From Halpernia frigidisoli (GTDB lineage Bacteria > Bacteroidota > Bacteroidia > Flavobacteriales > Weeksellaceae): a stretch of 64,000 bases of DNA. The notes beneath the pieces were generated by a model that worked only from the letters and a program-made list of their open reading frames with translations, was not told the DNA's origin and ran no database searches. The first letter of the stretch is position 1. Each line of letters starts with the position of its first letter. Location: assembly GCF_900113805.1 (NCBI RefSeq), contig NZ_FOQT01000002.1, positions 248,001-312,000 on the forward strand, in the 5' to 3' direction. The translations under genes and the position numbers were made by a program. Positions 41,907 to 49,912 of the stretch are shown here, piece after piece.

Positions 41907-42214
41907 TTAAACTTCATCGTTTAAAAATCGCCAAGAACGATTAAATTCAGAAATTAAATCATCTTTCTTTTTTCTCGTCCACCCTTTAATCTGCTTTTCT
42001 CTGTTAGTTGCGATATCAATATCCTGATAATGTTCAAAAAAATCAAGAAAAAACATTTATATTTTGTGGTAAAATGTCTGGAAATAGCCTCTGGATTTTT
42101 GTGCCAATAAAGTCTATTCTTTAAGTCATTAGTCACTCCTGTATAAAGAACAGTCTTCATTTTATTTGTTAGAATTTAAACGTAGTAATTATGAGTTCCT
42201 AAAGTTTTTATCAT
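41907..42214 (-). pseudogene. GIY-YIG nuclease pseudogene
   Basis: From the ATG at 42214 the frame reads MIKTLGTHNYYV and then hits TAA at 42176-42178 where a tyrosine of the GIY motif (YYVYIL) is expected. It continues ILTNKMKTVLYTGVTNDL with an intact YIG half, and then shifts frame in a run of seven A/T pairs (42036-42042). After the shift EHYQDIDIATNREKQIKG, WTRKKKDDLISEF and NRSWRFLND complete the domain. So one nonsense and one single-base deletion have inactivated it. It is clearly related to the intact protein at 28494. Confidence 0.85.
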
Positions 42215-42243
42215 ACAAAATTAATATTTTGTTAATCATCTTA

Positions 42244-42305
42244 TGTTACCCTTAGGGACGAAGAATCTTACTCATACAAGAGATTCTTCCTTCGTCAGAA
42301 TGACA
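42244..42305. repeat. Imperfect terminal hairpin at the right end of element 2
   Basis: The right arm (42279-42305) faces an inverted, diverged copy at 42244-42270 (GTTACCCTTAGGGACGAAG then AATCTTA). GAAGAATCT and AGATTCTTC give a 9-bp perfect stem. It may also terminate yfhO transcripts. Confidence 0.6.
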
Positions 42306-44857
42306 TTCTTAAAACTTTTATCTCTTTTTCGATAAATAAAATAAATCCCCAAACCACTTAAAATTAAAAATATCAAAAGCGAAATCAACGAAATAATTTT
42401 TCCCGTGGCGATTACTTTTGGCTCAAAAACCATTTGCAACGTGTGATTTCCGGCGGGAACTACAACCGCACGTAATAAATAATCGGCTTTAATGTAAGGA
42501 ACTTCAACATCGTCAATCAGCATTTTCCAGCCTTCAGGATAATAAATTTCTGAGAAAACTGCGAGTTGTGGCGTTTTAGACTGCGTTTTATATTCTAAGG
42601 AATTCGGTTGATATTTTGTTAAATTGATAATTGCGGTAGAATCTGATTGCAAAATATAATGCTTGATATACCTTGCATCATTTATTGAAACAATCGCAGT
42701 TTTTTTAGAATCTATTATACCCAAGGAATTCAGTTCTTCATTTGGCGTTTTTACTAATTTCACATCAGAAACAAACCACGCATTTCCATTGGTTTCAGGA
42801 TTTGGAACGATTTCAGGCTTTTCCTGATTACCGAAAATCATGTATTTTACATTAAGTAAATTTAAAATCTTTGGAATCACCTTTGTGTCAGAACTAAAGA
42901 AATATTTGTTTATCAAATCATCATACCGGCGTAGTTTTACCGCGTGATAGCCGCCAACGGAAGATTTAAAATAAGAAGTATTGGTTTCGCTGAATGTGCT
43001 TAAAACATTGTTATAAATGCGATAATGTGTTTCGTCTTTTTGGGCGATTGTCTCTAAAACTTTATTTACTTTAACATCATTTAAAAGTGAAATTAAATTT
43101 TGATTATCGCCAACTTTGTCAACAAGTAAATCTGAAGTTTCGGTTTGAAAAGGTTGTTCGGCAAAGGTTTTATCAACAAAATTATCTTTGTTTAAATACC
43201 TATGGTTAACTGACCAAAGATCAAATAAACTAATGGCACCAATTAGTATTAAAGCAATATTTTGCGATATTTTTTTCTTTAAGGAAAAGTATAAAATTGC
43301 GGCAACCAACGCAACATACAGGATTGCTTTTAATGCATCAGTTTTAAAAACGGAATATCTTGCGTCAACAAAATAATCCAAAAGGTATGGCGGAAAATAA
43401 GTTTTCTCTGCATCAGTATGAAATCCGAGTAAGCTTTTACCAAAAACTAATAAAATTAAAGTGAAGCCTAAAACAATAGAACTTATCCAAATTAAAATTT
43501 TCTTTTTGTAGTCTTCTTTTAAAATATTTTCCTCAGAAGTTTCAATGCTTTCATTTGAATTAAAAAACCGGTAAAGACCGACCATCGCGATCAAAGGAAA
43601 CAGTAATTCGACTACAACCAAAATAGAACTAGGCGCGCGAAATTTATTATAAAAAGGTACAAAATCAATAAAAAAATCTGAAACTAAGAGAAAATGACTT
43701 CCCCAAGCAAGAAAAATCGTTAAAACTGACGCGCCAAAAATCCAATACTTATATTTTTTCCAGGCGAAGAAAAATCCTAAAATGGCGAGGAAAACAACGA
43801 CCGCACCTTGATAAGCCGGTCCGGAAGTTCCCGGTTGATCGCCCCAATAAGTAGCGCTGCCAAAGCCTTTTTGAAGATTATCAACTTCCTGCTGAGAAGT
43901 GGCATTTTGCTGAACCAACTCCTGGGTTTTCTGCATCATTTCTGCAGAACCTTCTTCCTGACTTCCGCCGCCCATTAAACGGGGAATAAATAAATTTAGA
44001 GTTTCCAGTTTGCCGTAACTCCACATTAAAATTCCTTCTTTATCAATTCCAGATTTTCCAGCAGTTTGACCATCAGAATTTAAAATTTGTTTGCCACGGA
44101 CGGTTTCTTTTATATATTCAGAATTGGCCAAAATTCTTTGGGAATTCATACCAACGCCCAAAACAAAAGCAACGGCTAAAATCCCTGTAGAAATTCCAAA
44201 ATGTTTCCAGTCTATTTTTCCAGTTGCTGCTCGTAAGAATTCTGATAGAAAGAGAAAACCCATCGCAAGGAAAAAGTAATAGGTCATTTGCGCATGATTC
44301 GCAAAAATCTGCAACGCCATAAAAAGTGTCGTCACGATAAAGCCAACAACATATTTTTTTCTGACATAAACTAATAAAATTCCTGCTAAAAGTGGCGCAA
44401 AATAAGCAACTGTGTGTATTTTTCCATTATGTCCTGCCGCAAGTGCAATAAAAAAGTAAGTTGAAAAACCAAAAAATGTTGCACCCAAAAGTGCATACTT
44501 CCAGTTTTTAACAACGACCAAACCTAAAAGAAAAAAACCTGAAAAAAGCAAAAATAAATAGTTTGCAGGTTTTGGCAAAAGCATAAAAAAATCGTCCACG
44601 CTTCGTATCAAATCTCCGCGAAACTGCGCGCCCATTTGATATGTTGGCATTCCGCCAAACATAGAATCGCTCCAGTAAGTTTCTGAATTATTATTAGCAC
44701 GAAAATCTAAAAGTTCCTTTGCACCACCTTTGTATTGGACAATATCATGCTGAAAGAGCTGTTTTCCATTTAACACCGGATTGGCATAAACGACAGCCAT
44801 AATGATAAAAAGCAATAAACTGGCTGCGATAAAAATATATCTTTTGTTTTTCAGCAT
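42272..44857 (-). CDS. YfhO-family membrane protein
   Basis: An 861-residue polytopic membrane protein with about 12-14 hydrophobic segments and a C-terminal soluble part (IPKILNLLNVKYMIFGNQ; VFSEIYYPEGWKMLIDDVEV; VVVPAGNHTLQMVFEPKVI), the hallmarks of YfhO. Related proteins act as GT-C-like glycosyltransferases in cell-envelope glycan modification. After the last helix and the basic IYRKRDKSF, the final residues NVILTKEESLV are read from the inverted repeat of GIY-YIG element 2, so the native C-terminus has been replaced. It follows the DUF4834 gene by 13 bp. Confidence 0.9.
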   Translation of the reverse strand: MLKNKRYIFIAASLLLFIIMAVVYANPVLNGKQLFQHDIVQYKGGAKELLDFRANNNSETYWSDSMFGGMPTYQMGAQFRGDLIRSVDDFFMLLPKPANYLFLLFSGFFLLGLVVVKNWKYALLGATFFGFSTYFFIALAAGHNGKIHTVAYFAPLLAGILLVYVRKKYVVGFIVTTLFMALQIFANHAQMTYYFFLAMGFLFLSEFLRAATGKIDWKHFGISTGILAVAFVLGVGMNSQRILANSEYIKETVRGKQILNSDGQTAGKSGIDKEGILMWSYGKLETLNLFIPRLMGGGSQEEGSAEMMQKTQELVQQNATSQQEVDNLQKGFGSATYWGDQPGTSGPAYQGAVVVFLAILGFFFAWKKYKYWIFGASVLTIFLAWGSHFLLVSDFFIDFVPFYNKFRAPSSILVVVELLFPLIAMVGLYRFFNSNESIETSEENILKEDYKKKILIWISSIVLGFTLILLVFGKSLLGFHTDAEKTYFPPYLLDYFVDARYSVFKTDALKAILYVALVAAILYFSLKKKISQNIALILIGAISLFDLWSVNHRYLNKDNFVDKTFAEQPFQTETSDLLVDKVGDNQNLISLLNDVKVNKVLETIAQKDETHYRIYNNVLSTFSETNTSYFKSSVGGYHAVKLRRYDDLINKYFFSSDTKVIPKILNLLNVKYMIFGNQEKPEIVPNPETNGNAWFVSDVKLVKTPNEELNSLGIIDSKKTAIVSINDARYIKHYILQSDSTAIINLTKYQPNSLEYKTQSKTPQLAVFSEIYYPEGWKMLIDDVEVPYIKADYLLRAVVVPAGNHTLQMVFEPKVIATGKIISLISLLIFLILSGLGIYFIYRKRDKSFKNVILTKEESLV

Positions 44858-44870
44858 TGAAATTTTTCCT

Positions 44871-45104
44871 TTAATTTGATTTATTGTTAGGCTCTTTCAC
44901 TTCTTCATAGTCCACAGTTTCTGCATCCCAATGAACTCTATTGGTAATGTGTGGTTCCTGAGGTTGATCAGCTGAAGGGTTATTTTGTGGATTTTTTTGC
45001 TGAAAATTTTTAACCACACTTCCTACAAATAATCTTTTTAGCAATCTCCAGACAAATGACACGATGATCACAACAATAATTACATCTAAAATATCTTTAA
45101 GCAT
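44871..45104 (-). CDS. DUF4834 family protein
   Basis: A 77-residue protein with one N-terminal membrane helix (ILDVIIVVIIVSFVWRLL) and a polar tail with a conserved VDYEEVKE near the end, typical of DUF4834 in Bacteroidetes. Function unknown. It is in line between the lipoprotein and yfhO genes on one strand. Confidence 0.85.
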   Translation of the reverse strand: MLKDILDVIIVVIIVSFVWRLLKRLFVGSVVKNFQQKNPQNNPSADQPQEPHITNRVHWDAETVDYEEVKEPNNKSN

Positions 45105-45124
45105 AACTAATTTAAATTTTAAAA

Positions 45125-46180
45125 TTATTTATCAGAAGGATTTACCATGACGGAAGACGTCGAAACACTCGTCATAGACTGTGATTTTTTACCGTCAGAA
45201 ATCCCTTCTTTTTGAGTTGTTTTTACAGAAATGTTTTGGTTTTTGATCCACCCGGAATTTTGATCAAATGTGATCGTCCCGTTTTGCGAGAGCTCTGAAC
45301 TAACAGTATGCGTAACGCCATCCGCTACTTTTTTATCTGACTTCAAAGGAATTCCACCATTTACAGCAATTGTTGCAACGCCATTATCAGCGCTTTTTAA
45401 AGTATAATAAGTCACTAATTTCATTTTTCCATCTGGTGAAGCATTCTCCGAAATATTCCATTTATCGCCAACTTTCGCGCCCTTCGCTGGAATGATAGAG
45501 AGGTTTTTTGTAAACTGATCTTTGAGAATTTTTTCGTTAAAGTTTTGTTTAAAATTAGCAATAAATCCTGTACGCGCTTGCGCATCTTTTATCATGGATG
45601 ATGTGGCGGCCGATACTTTTTTGTAAACAGGATCAAAACCGGTGATCGAAAGTACTTTCCCTGATTTATCCATTTTCATATTTAACTTATTTCCTACCAA
45701 AGCGCGGTTTATTGTCCACATCATTTTTAGTTGATCTTCCTCCGGAATTGCTAGTTTGGTGTCAACAACAGAAGTTTTACCATTTGCACTTTGAGAATTT
45801 CTTTTGCTTAAAAGATTGATGCTTATATCGTAAACATTATTTTTAAGGTCATTTACGGTAAAAGACATTTCATCTGTAGCTTCGTTCGTACCACTTACTT
45901 TTTTACCCATTGGATCTGTTATTTCCTGAAGATCCCTTTGGTAAGTCACAAGCGGATAACTTTTGCCAACTTCTAAATTAAAACTTTGTCTGTAAACTCC
46001 TGCAGAATCTTTTATTGCAAAATTTTCAGAATTTGAAGAATTTTCTGTAGAATCCTTCACCGGAACTTCTATAGTAATCGTTTTACCAGTTTTCGGATCG
46101 GTTTTAGTGATTGTTTTTGTTTCTTTTTTACATGAATAAAGTGTCAAAGAAATAAGCGCAATGGCTAATATATTTTTCAT
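45125..46180 (-). CDS. DUF6263-like lipoprotein
   Basis: A 351-residue exported protein with lipobox LYSC (Cys17), followed by a charged linker (KKETKTITKTDPKTGKTI). The mature part is beta-rich (FNLEVGKSYPLVTYQRDLQE near residue 69, and SKRNSQSANGKTSV) and resembles DUF6263-type Bacteroidetes proteins; the name is tentative. A repeated threonine-serine-rich tail ends at VMVNPSDK. It probably sits on the outer-membrane inner leaflet, and its function is unknown. Confidence 0.75.
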   Translation of the reverse strand: MKNILAIALISLTLYSCKKETKTITKTDPKTGKTITIEVPVKDSTENSSNSENFAIKDSAGVYRQSFNLEVGKSYPLVTYQRDLQEITDPMGKKVSGTNEATDEMSFTVNDLKNNVYDISINLLSKRNSQSANGKTSVVDTKLAIPEEDQLKMMWTINRALVGNKLNMKMDKSGKVLSITGFDPVYKKVSAATSSMIKDAQARTGFIANFKQNFNEKILKDQFTKNLSIIPAKGAKVGDKWNISENASPDGKMKLVTYYTLKSADNGVATIAVNGGIPLKSDKKVADGVTHTVSSELSQNGTITFDQNSGWIKNQNISVKTTQKEGISDGKKSQSMTSVSTSSVMVNPSDK

Positions 46181-46233
46181 AAAGATTTGTCTGAGTTATT
46201 TTAAATGCAGAGTTAAACCGCCTTTTATTTTAT

Positions 46234-46986
46234 TTAAAGTTGAGAAACTGTCAATTTTTGGCGAACAGCTTCGTATAAAATAGCGCCGCAGGCCACAGAA
46301 ACATTTAGAGACTGTGTTTTTCCTTCCAACGGTAATTTGATTTTTTCGTCAGCATGGTGTAAAACTTCTTTGGAAATTCCTGTTTCTTCATTTCCCATCA
46401 CAATTAATGAAGGACCAGAAAAATCGACGTCATAGATTAATTTCTGCGCTTTTTCTGTTGCAGCAAAAACCTGAACGCCAGATTGCTGTAGAAAATCTAC
46501 CGTGTGAGAAAGATTTTTTTCCTTACAAATTTTAACATTGTAAAGTGCGCCTGCGGAAGTTTTTATAGCATCAGAATTAATTGGCGCGCCACCTTTTTCC
46601 GGGATAATTATCGCATCAATTCCCGTGCATTCTGCAGTTCTACAGATCGCACCGAAATTTCTAACGTCTGTTAAACGATCAAGCATCAATAAAAACGGCG
46701 TTTTCCCTTCCTCAAATAATTGCGGCAAAAGATTTTCAATATTATAAAAAGGAATATCAGAAATAAACGCCACCACACCCTGGTGATTTTTTCGTGTAAA
46801 ACGATTCAGTTTTTCAATCGGGACATAATTTGCCCGAATTCCATATTTCGCTAAAGCAGTTTTTAACTCGGCATAAATTTGTCCTTGCAAAGCATTTTGC
46901 AAAAATATTTTATCAATCGTTTTTCCAGCTTCCAGGGCTTCCATCACTGGACGCAATCCGAAAATAAAGTCATCTTTTTCTTTCAT
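46234..46986 (-). CDS. rlmB: 23S rRNA (guanosine-2'-O-) methyltransferase RlmB
   Basis: A 250-residue SPOUT methyltransferase that methylates G2251-type guanosine of 23S rRNA. The N-terminal substrate-binding domain (FIFGLRPVMEALEAGKTID) precedes the trefoil-knot motifs: LDRLTDVRNFGAICRTAEC (about 102-120), IVMGNEETGIS (about 196-206) and LPLEGKTQSLNVSVACG (about 218-234). All three are complete. Confidence 0.95.
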   Translation of the reverse strand: MKEKDDFIFGLRPVMEALEAGKTIDKIFLQNALQGQIYAELKTALAKYGIRANYVPIEKLNRFTRKNHQGVVAFISDIPFYNIENLLPQLFEEGKTPFLLMLDRLTDVRNFGAICRTAECTGIDAIIIPEKGGAPINSDAIKTSAGALYNVKICKEKNLSHTVDFLQQSGVQVFAATEKAQKLIYDVDFSGPSLIVMGNEETGISKEVLHHADEKIKLPLEGKTQSLNVSVACGAILYEAVRQKLTVSQL

Positions 46987-47097
46987 TTAAAATTTTTCAA
47001 TTTTTAAAAGTAACTGTAATCACCATAAATACTATTTATTTTAAACCATCTTTCTGGTTGGCAATTTCATAAAAACTCTTTTGAGTATCTTTTTTAA

Positions 47098-47568
47098 TTA
47101 ATTTCTTTCCGCTAAAAGCGCTCTTTTTTGGGCTAAAATGTAGCCGTAATGTAAACTCTCATGCATATTATTAAAAATAATGGCATCTTGAATACTTTTG
47201 AGATCAATTCCATAACTTGTAGAATAAGGCGTATAATCCGGGAAAAAATTATCATCAAAATCCTTCATTAAAATTCTGGAAGTTTCAGTTAATAAAAAAC
47301 CAAGATCTTCAATTTCAGAGGCTTTTACGTCTAAATTTGCCAATGTTCCTTTTTTGTATTTTTCGATCCAAAAAGTATCTATTCTAAAAGGATTTCCACT
47401 CAAATAATAGTGTAAAAGTTGTTGTGTCGCAACGCAATGTGCAACATTCCAGTAAATATTATTATTGAAACCATCTGGAATCGTAAGCAGATCTTCTTGT
47501 GGAGTTTCCTGCAAAATTTCTAATAAATTTCGGCGGGTTTGCCGGTGTATCGCAAAATGGTAATTCAA
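47098..47568 (-). CDS. DinB-family protein
   Basis: A 156-residue four-helix DinB/YfiT-type protein. The metal-ligand histidines are in NVAHCVATQQLLHYYLSG (about 47-64) and MHESLHYGYIL (about 134-144), with FAIHRQTRRNLLEIL at the start. Such proteins act as thiol transferases or metal-dependent hydrolases; the substrate is unknown. The start is TTG. Confidence 0.88.
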   Translation of the reverse strand: MNYHFAIHRQTRRNLLEILQETPQEDLLTIPDGFNNNIYWNVAHCVATQQLLHYYLSGNPFRIDTFWIEKYKKGTLANLDVKASEIEDLGFLLTETSRILMKDFDDNFFPDYTPYSTSYGIDLKSIQDAIIFNNMHESLHYGYILAQKRALLAERN

Positions 47569-47797
47569 AGGAGTAATTTTTTAATCTTCAAAAATACTTC
47601 ATTTATATGGATTTGCATAAATTTTAAGCGTCTATCAAAAACACATTAACATCTTTTAATAAAAATTTGTCTTTTGTGAAGTTAAATAATTAAATTATGC
47701 TCTAAATTTTTAACAAAGTTTAACTCAAAATTAGTATTAATTATATTGATTAATGCCCAATTTTATTGGAAATTTACCCATTATTTTAAAATCAGCT

Positions 47798-48802
47798 ATG
47801 GCAGAATTACATCAGGCAGACGATATTAGACTTTTAACGGAAAAAGTGAAAGAGCAAAATATTTATTTTTCTCTTTTAAAACAGGAAATAAACCGCGCCA
47901 TTATTGGTCAGGAATATATGATTGACCGTTTATTGATCGGACTTTTAGGAAACGGTCACGTTCTTTTGGAAGGTGTTCCCGGTTTGGCTAAAACTTTGGC
48001 GATAAAAACTTTGGCGGAAGCCGTTCAGGGAAAATTTTCGAGAATACAGTTTACTCCGGATCTTTTGCCGGCAGACGTTATTGGAACGCAAATTTACAGC
48101 GTAAAGGACAATGATTTTTCCATAAAAAGAGGACCGGTTTTTGCGAATTTTGTTTTGGCGGATGAGATCAATCGTGCGCCGGCAAAAGTGCAATCTGCCT
48201 TATTGGAAGTTATGCAGGAAAAACAAGTGACGATTGGCGATGAAACGATGTTTTTGCCGAAACCATTTTTAGTTTTAGCGACACAAAATCCAATTGATCA
48301 GGAAGGAACTTATCTTTTGCCGGAAGCGCAAAGCGACCGTTTTATGTTAAAATGTACGATTGATTATCCTGATTTTGAATCTGAAAGAAAAATCATGAGA
48401 ATGATCTCTACACAAGATATTCCGAAAATTAGACCGGTCATTTCTTTGGATCAAATTACGGATGCAAAAGCTATCATCAACCAAATTTATCTGGACGAAA
48501 AAATTGAAAAATATATTCTCGATATGGTTTTTGCCTCAAGATATCCGGAAAAATACGGCATGTCAGATCTGAAAAATTACATCAGTTTTGGTGCTTCGCC
48601 GCGTGCTTCGATAAATTTGGCAATTGCTTCCCGCGCTTATGCTTTTATAAAAGGTCGCGCATTTGTGATCCCGGAAGATGTGAAGGAGATTGCAAAAGAT
48701 GTCTTACGCCACAGAATTGGGTTGAGTTTTGAAGCGGAAGCAGAAAATATTTCTTCAGACGAAATTGTTGATAAAATTTTGGGGAAAGTTCAGGCGCCTT
48801 AA
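47798..48802 (+). CDS. MoxR-family AAA+ ATPase
   Basis: A 334-residue AAA+ protein that acts as a chaperone for VWA partners. Walker A is LLEGVPGLAKTLAIK (near residue 60), Walker B VLADEINRAPAKVQ (near residue 116), sensor 1 LATQNPIDQEGTYLLPEAQ (near residue 160), and the arginine finger region follows (QSDRFMLKC). An ATG at 47753 gives 15 more residues, but homologs begin at MAELHQADDI, so I use 47798. It heads the Bat operon. Confidence 0.93.
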   Translation: MAELHQADDIRLLTEKVKEQNIYFSLLKQEINRAIIGQEYMIDRLLIGLLGNGHVLLEGVPGLAKTLAIKTLAEAVQGKFSRIQFTPDLLPADVIGTQIYSVKDNDFSIKRGPVFANFVLADEINRAPAKVQSALLEVMQEKQVTIGDETMFLPKPFLVLATQNPIDQEGTYLLPEAQSDRFMLKCTIDYPDFESERKIMRMISTQDIPKIRPVISLDQITDAKAIINQIYLDEKIEKYILDMVFASRYPEKYGMSDLKNYISFGASPRASINLAIASRAYAFIKGRAFVIPEDVKEIAKDVLRHRIGLSFEAEAENISSDEIVDKILGKVQAP

Positions 48803-48890
48803 ATAATAATTAATGAGTAATAAGTAATATTTTAAGAACGTGCCTTCGGCGCATTCAAAAAAGTGAAAAGAAAAAATACCCGACTTTTTA

Positions 48891-48961
48891 GCCCTGATTG
48901 AAGTGGAAATCTTTTTTTTGCATTTGAAAAAAAGATTGTAGCGGAAAGCAGGACGGGTTTT
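48891..48961. repeat. Dispersed hairpin repeat, copy C
   Basis: AATCTTTTTTTT, loop GCATTTG, AAAAAAAGATT gives an 11-bp stem, flanked by GCCCTGATTGAAGTGG and TAGCGGAAAGCAGGACG. Its reverse complement aligns with copy A at 23552 (TACAATC-T6 and GGATTTCC). Confidence 0.75.
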
Positions 48962-49013
48962 GAAAATATAAAAAAATAGTGTTGCTACTAATTAAAAGTA
49001 AAATAGTAATCAA

Positions 49014-49042
49014 CAGATTGCTTCGTTCCTCGCAATGACAAA
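49014..49042. repeat. Solo GTCATT-type repeat abutting a start codon
   Basis: CAGATTGCTTCGTTCCTCGC followed by AATGACAAA is a single copy of the same general type as the arms of the GIY-YIG elements (minus strand: TTGTCATTGCGAGGAACGAA). The ATG of the DUF58 gene follows immediately at 49043. No inverted partner is seen nearby. Confidence 0.65.
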
Positions 49043-49906
49043 ATGGAAGTAAAAGATATTGTAAAAAAAGTAAAGCAAATAGAAATCCGGACGCGTCGTC
49101 GCACGGAATCTACGCTTATGGGGCAATATCACAGCGCTTTTAAAGGACAAGGAATGACGTTTTCAGAAGTTCGGCCTTATCAAAATGGCGATGAAATCCG
49201 CAGGATGGATTGGAATAAAACCGCGCGTTTCCGGGAACCTTTCGTGAAAGTGATGGAAGAAGAGCGGGAATTGACGATGATGATTTTGGTAGATATTTCT
49301 GCGTCGATGAATTATGGAACGAGAAATGAATTGAAAAAAGATTTTGTGGCGGAGATTGCGGCAAGTTTAGGATTTTCTGCGGCGGGAAATAATGATAAAG
49401 TTGGATTGATTTTATTTGCGGATAAAGTTTATAAAGTAATTCCGCCGAAAAAAGGAAAAAAGCATATTTTGGCGATTCTAAGTTCGATTTTAACAGCGGA
49501 ATATGTTCCTGCGGAAAGTAAAATTGATGTTGCGCTGGACTATTTAATGAATATTTTTAAGAAAAAATCTTTGGTTTTTTTGTTTTCAGATTTTGAAGAT
49601 GAGTATAACGAGAAACTAGTAAAAATTGCGGCGAAGAAAAATCAATTGCTTGGTTTGAGAATTTTTGATGAGAAAGATGAGGAAATTCCGGATGTTGGTT
49701 TTGCGCATTTTATAGATTCTGAAACGGGGAAAAAAATCTGGGCAAATACTTCAAGCGCAAGATGGCGTTATGATTTTGCAGAGAAACAGAAACAAAAAAT
49801 AAAAAATATTAAGGAAAATTTTGAGAAAAGTTCGGGGCATTTTTTAAATATTAATACCGCCGATGATTATTCTAAAATTTTATACCAATATTTTAAAAGA
49901 AAGTAA
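49043..49906 (+). CDS. DUF58 domain-containing protein
   Basis: A 287-residue protein with a VWA-like core. The DUF58 signature GQGMTFSEVRPYQNGDEIRR (about 36-55) and DWNKTARFREPFVK lead into the MIDAS aspartate/serine motif LVDISASM (about 90-97). It is the likely partner of MoxR and probably helps assemble an envelope complex. It is preceded by copy C and the solo GTCATT repeat and is followed after 6 bp by the next operon gene. Confidence 0.92.
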   Translation: MEVKDIVKKVKQIEIRTRRRTESTLMGQYHSAFKGQGMTFSEVRPYQNGDEIRRMDWNKTARFREPFVKVMEEERELTMMILVDISASMNYGTRNELKKDFVAEIAASLGFSAAGNNDKVGLILFADKVYKVIPPKKGKKHILAILSSILTAEYVPAESKIDVALDYLMNIFKKKSLVFLFSDFEDEYNEKLVKIAAKKNQLLGLRIFDEKDEEIPDVGFAHFIDSETGKKIWANTSSARWRYDFAEKQKQKIKNIKENFEKSSGHFLNINTADDYSKILYQYFKRK

Positions 49907-49912
49907 ATTAGT

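Larger units (their letters stand above)
41870..42305. mobile_element. GIY-YIG element 2 with terminal inverted repeats (decayed)
   Basis: A 436-bp unit bounded by perfect 27-bp inverted arms at 41870-41896 and 42279-42305; the arm core is GTCATTCTGACGAAGGAA. It holds a broken GIY-YIG gene at 41907-42214. The right end also carries an inner inverted copy (42244-42270), giving a long hairpin. The right arm overlaps the 3' end of the yfhO gene. It is the same design as element 1 with a different arm sequence. Confidence 0.75.
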
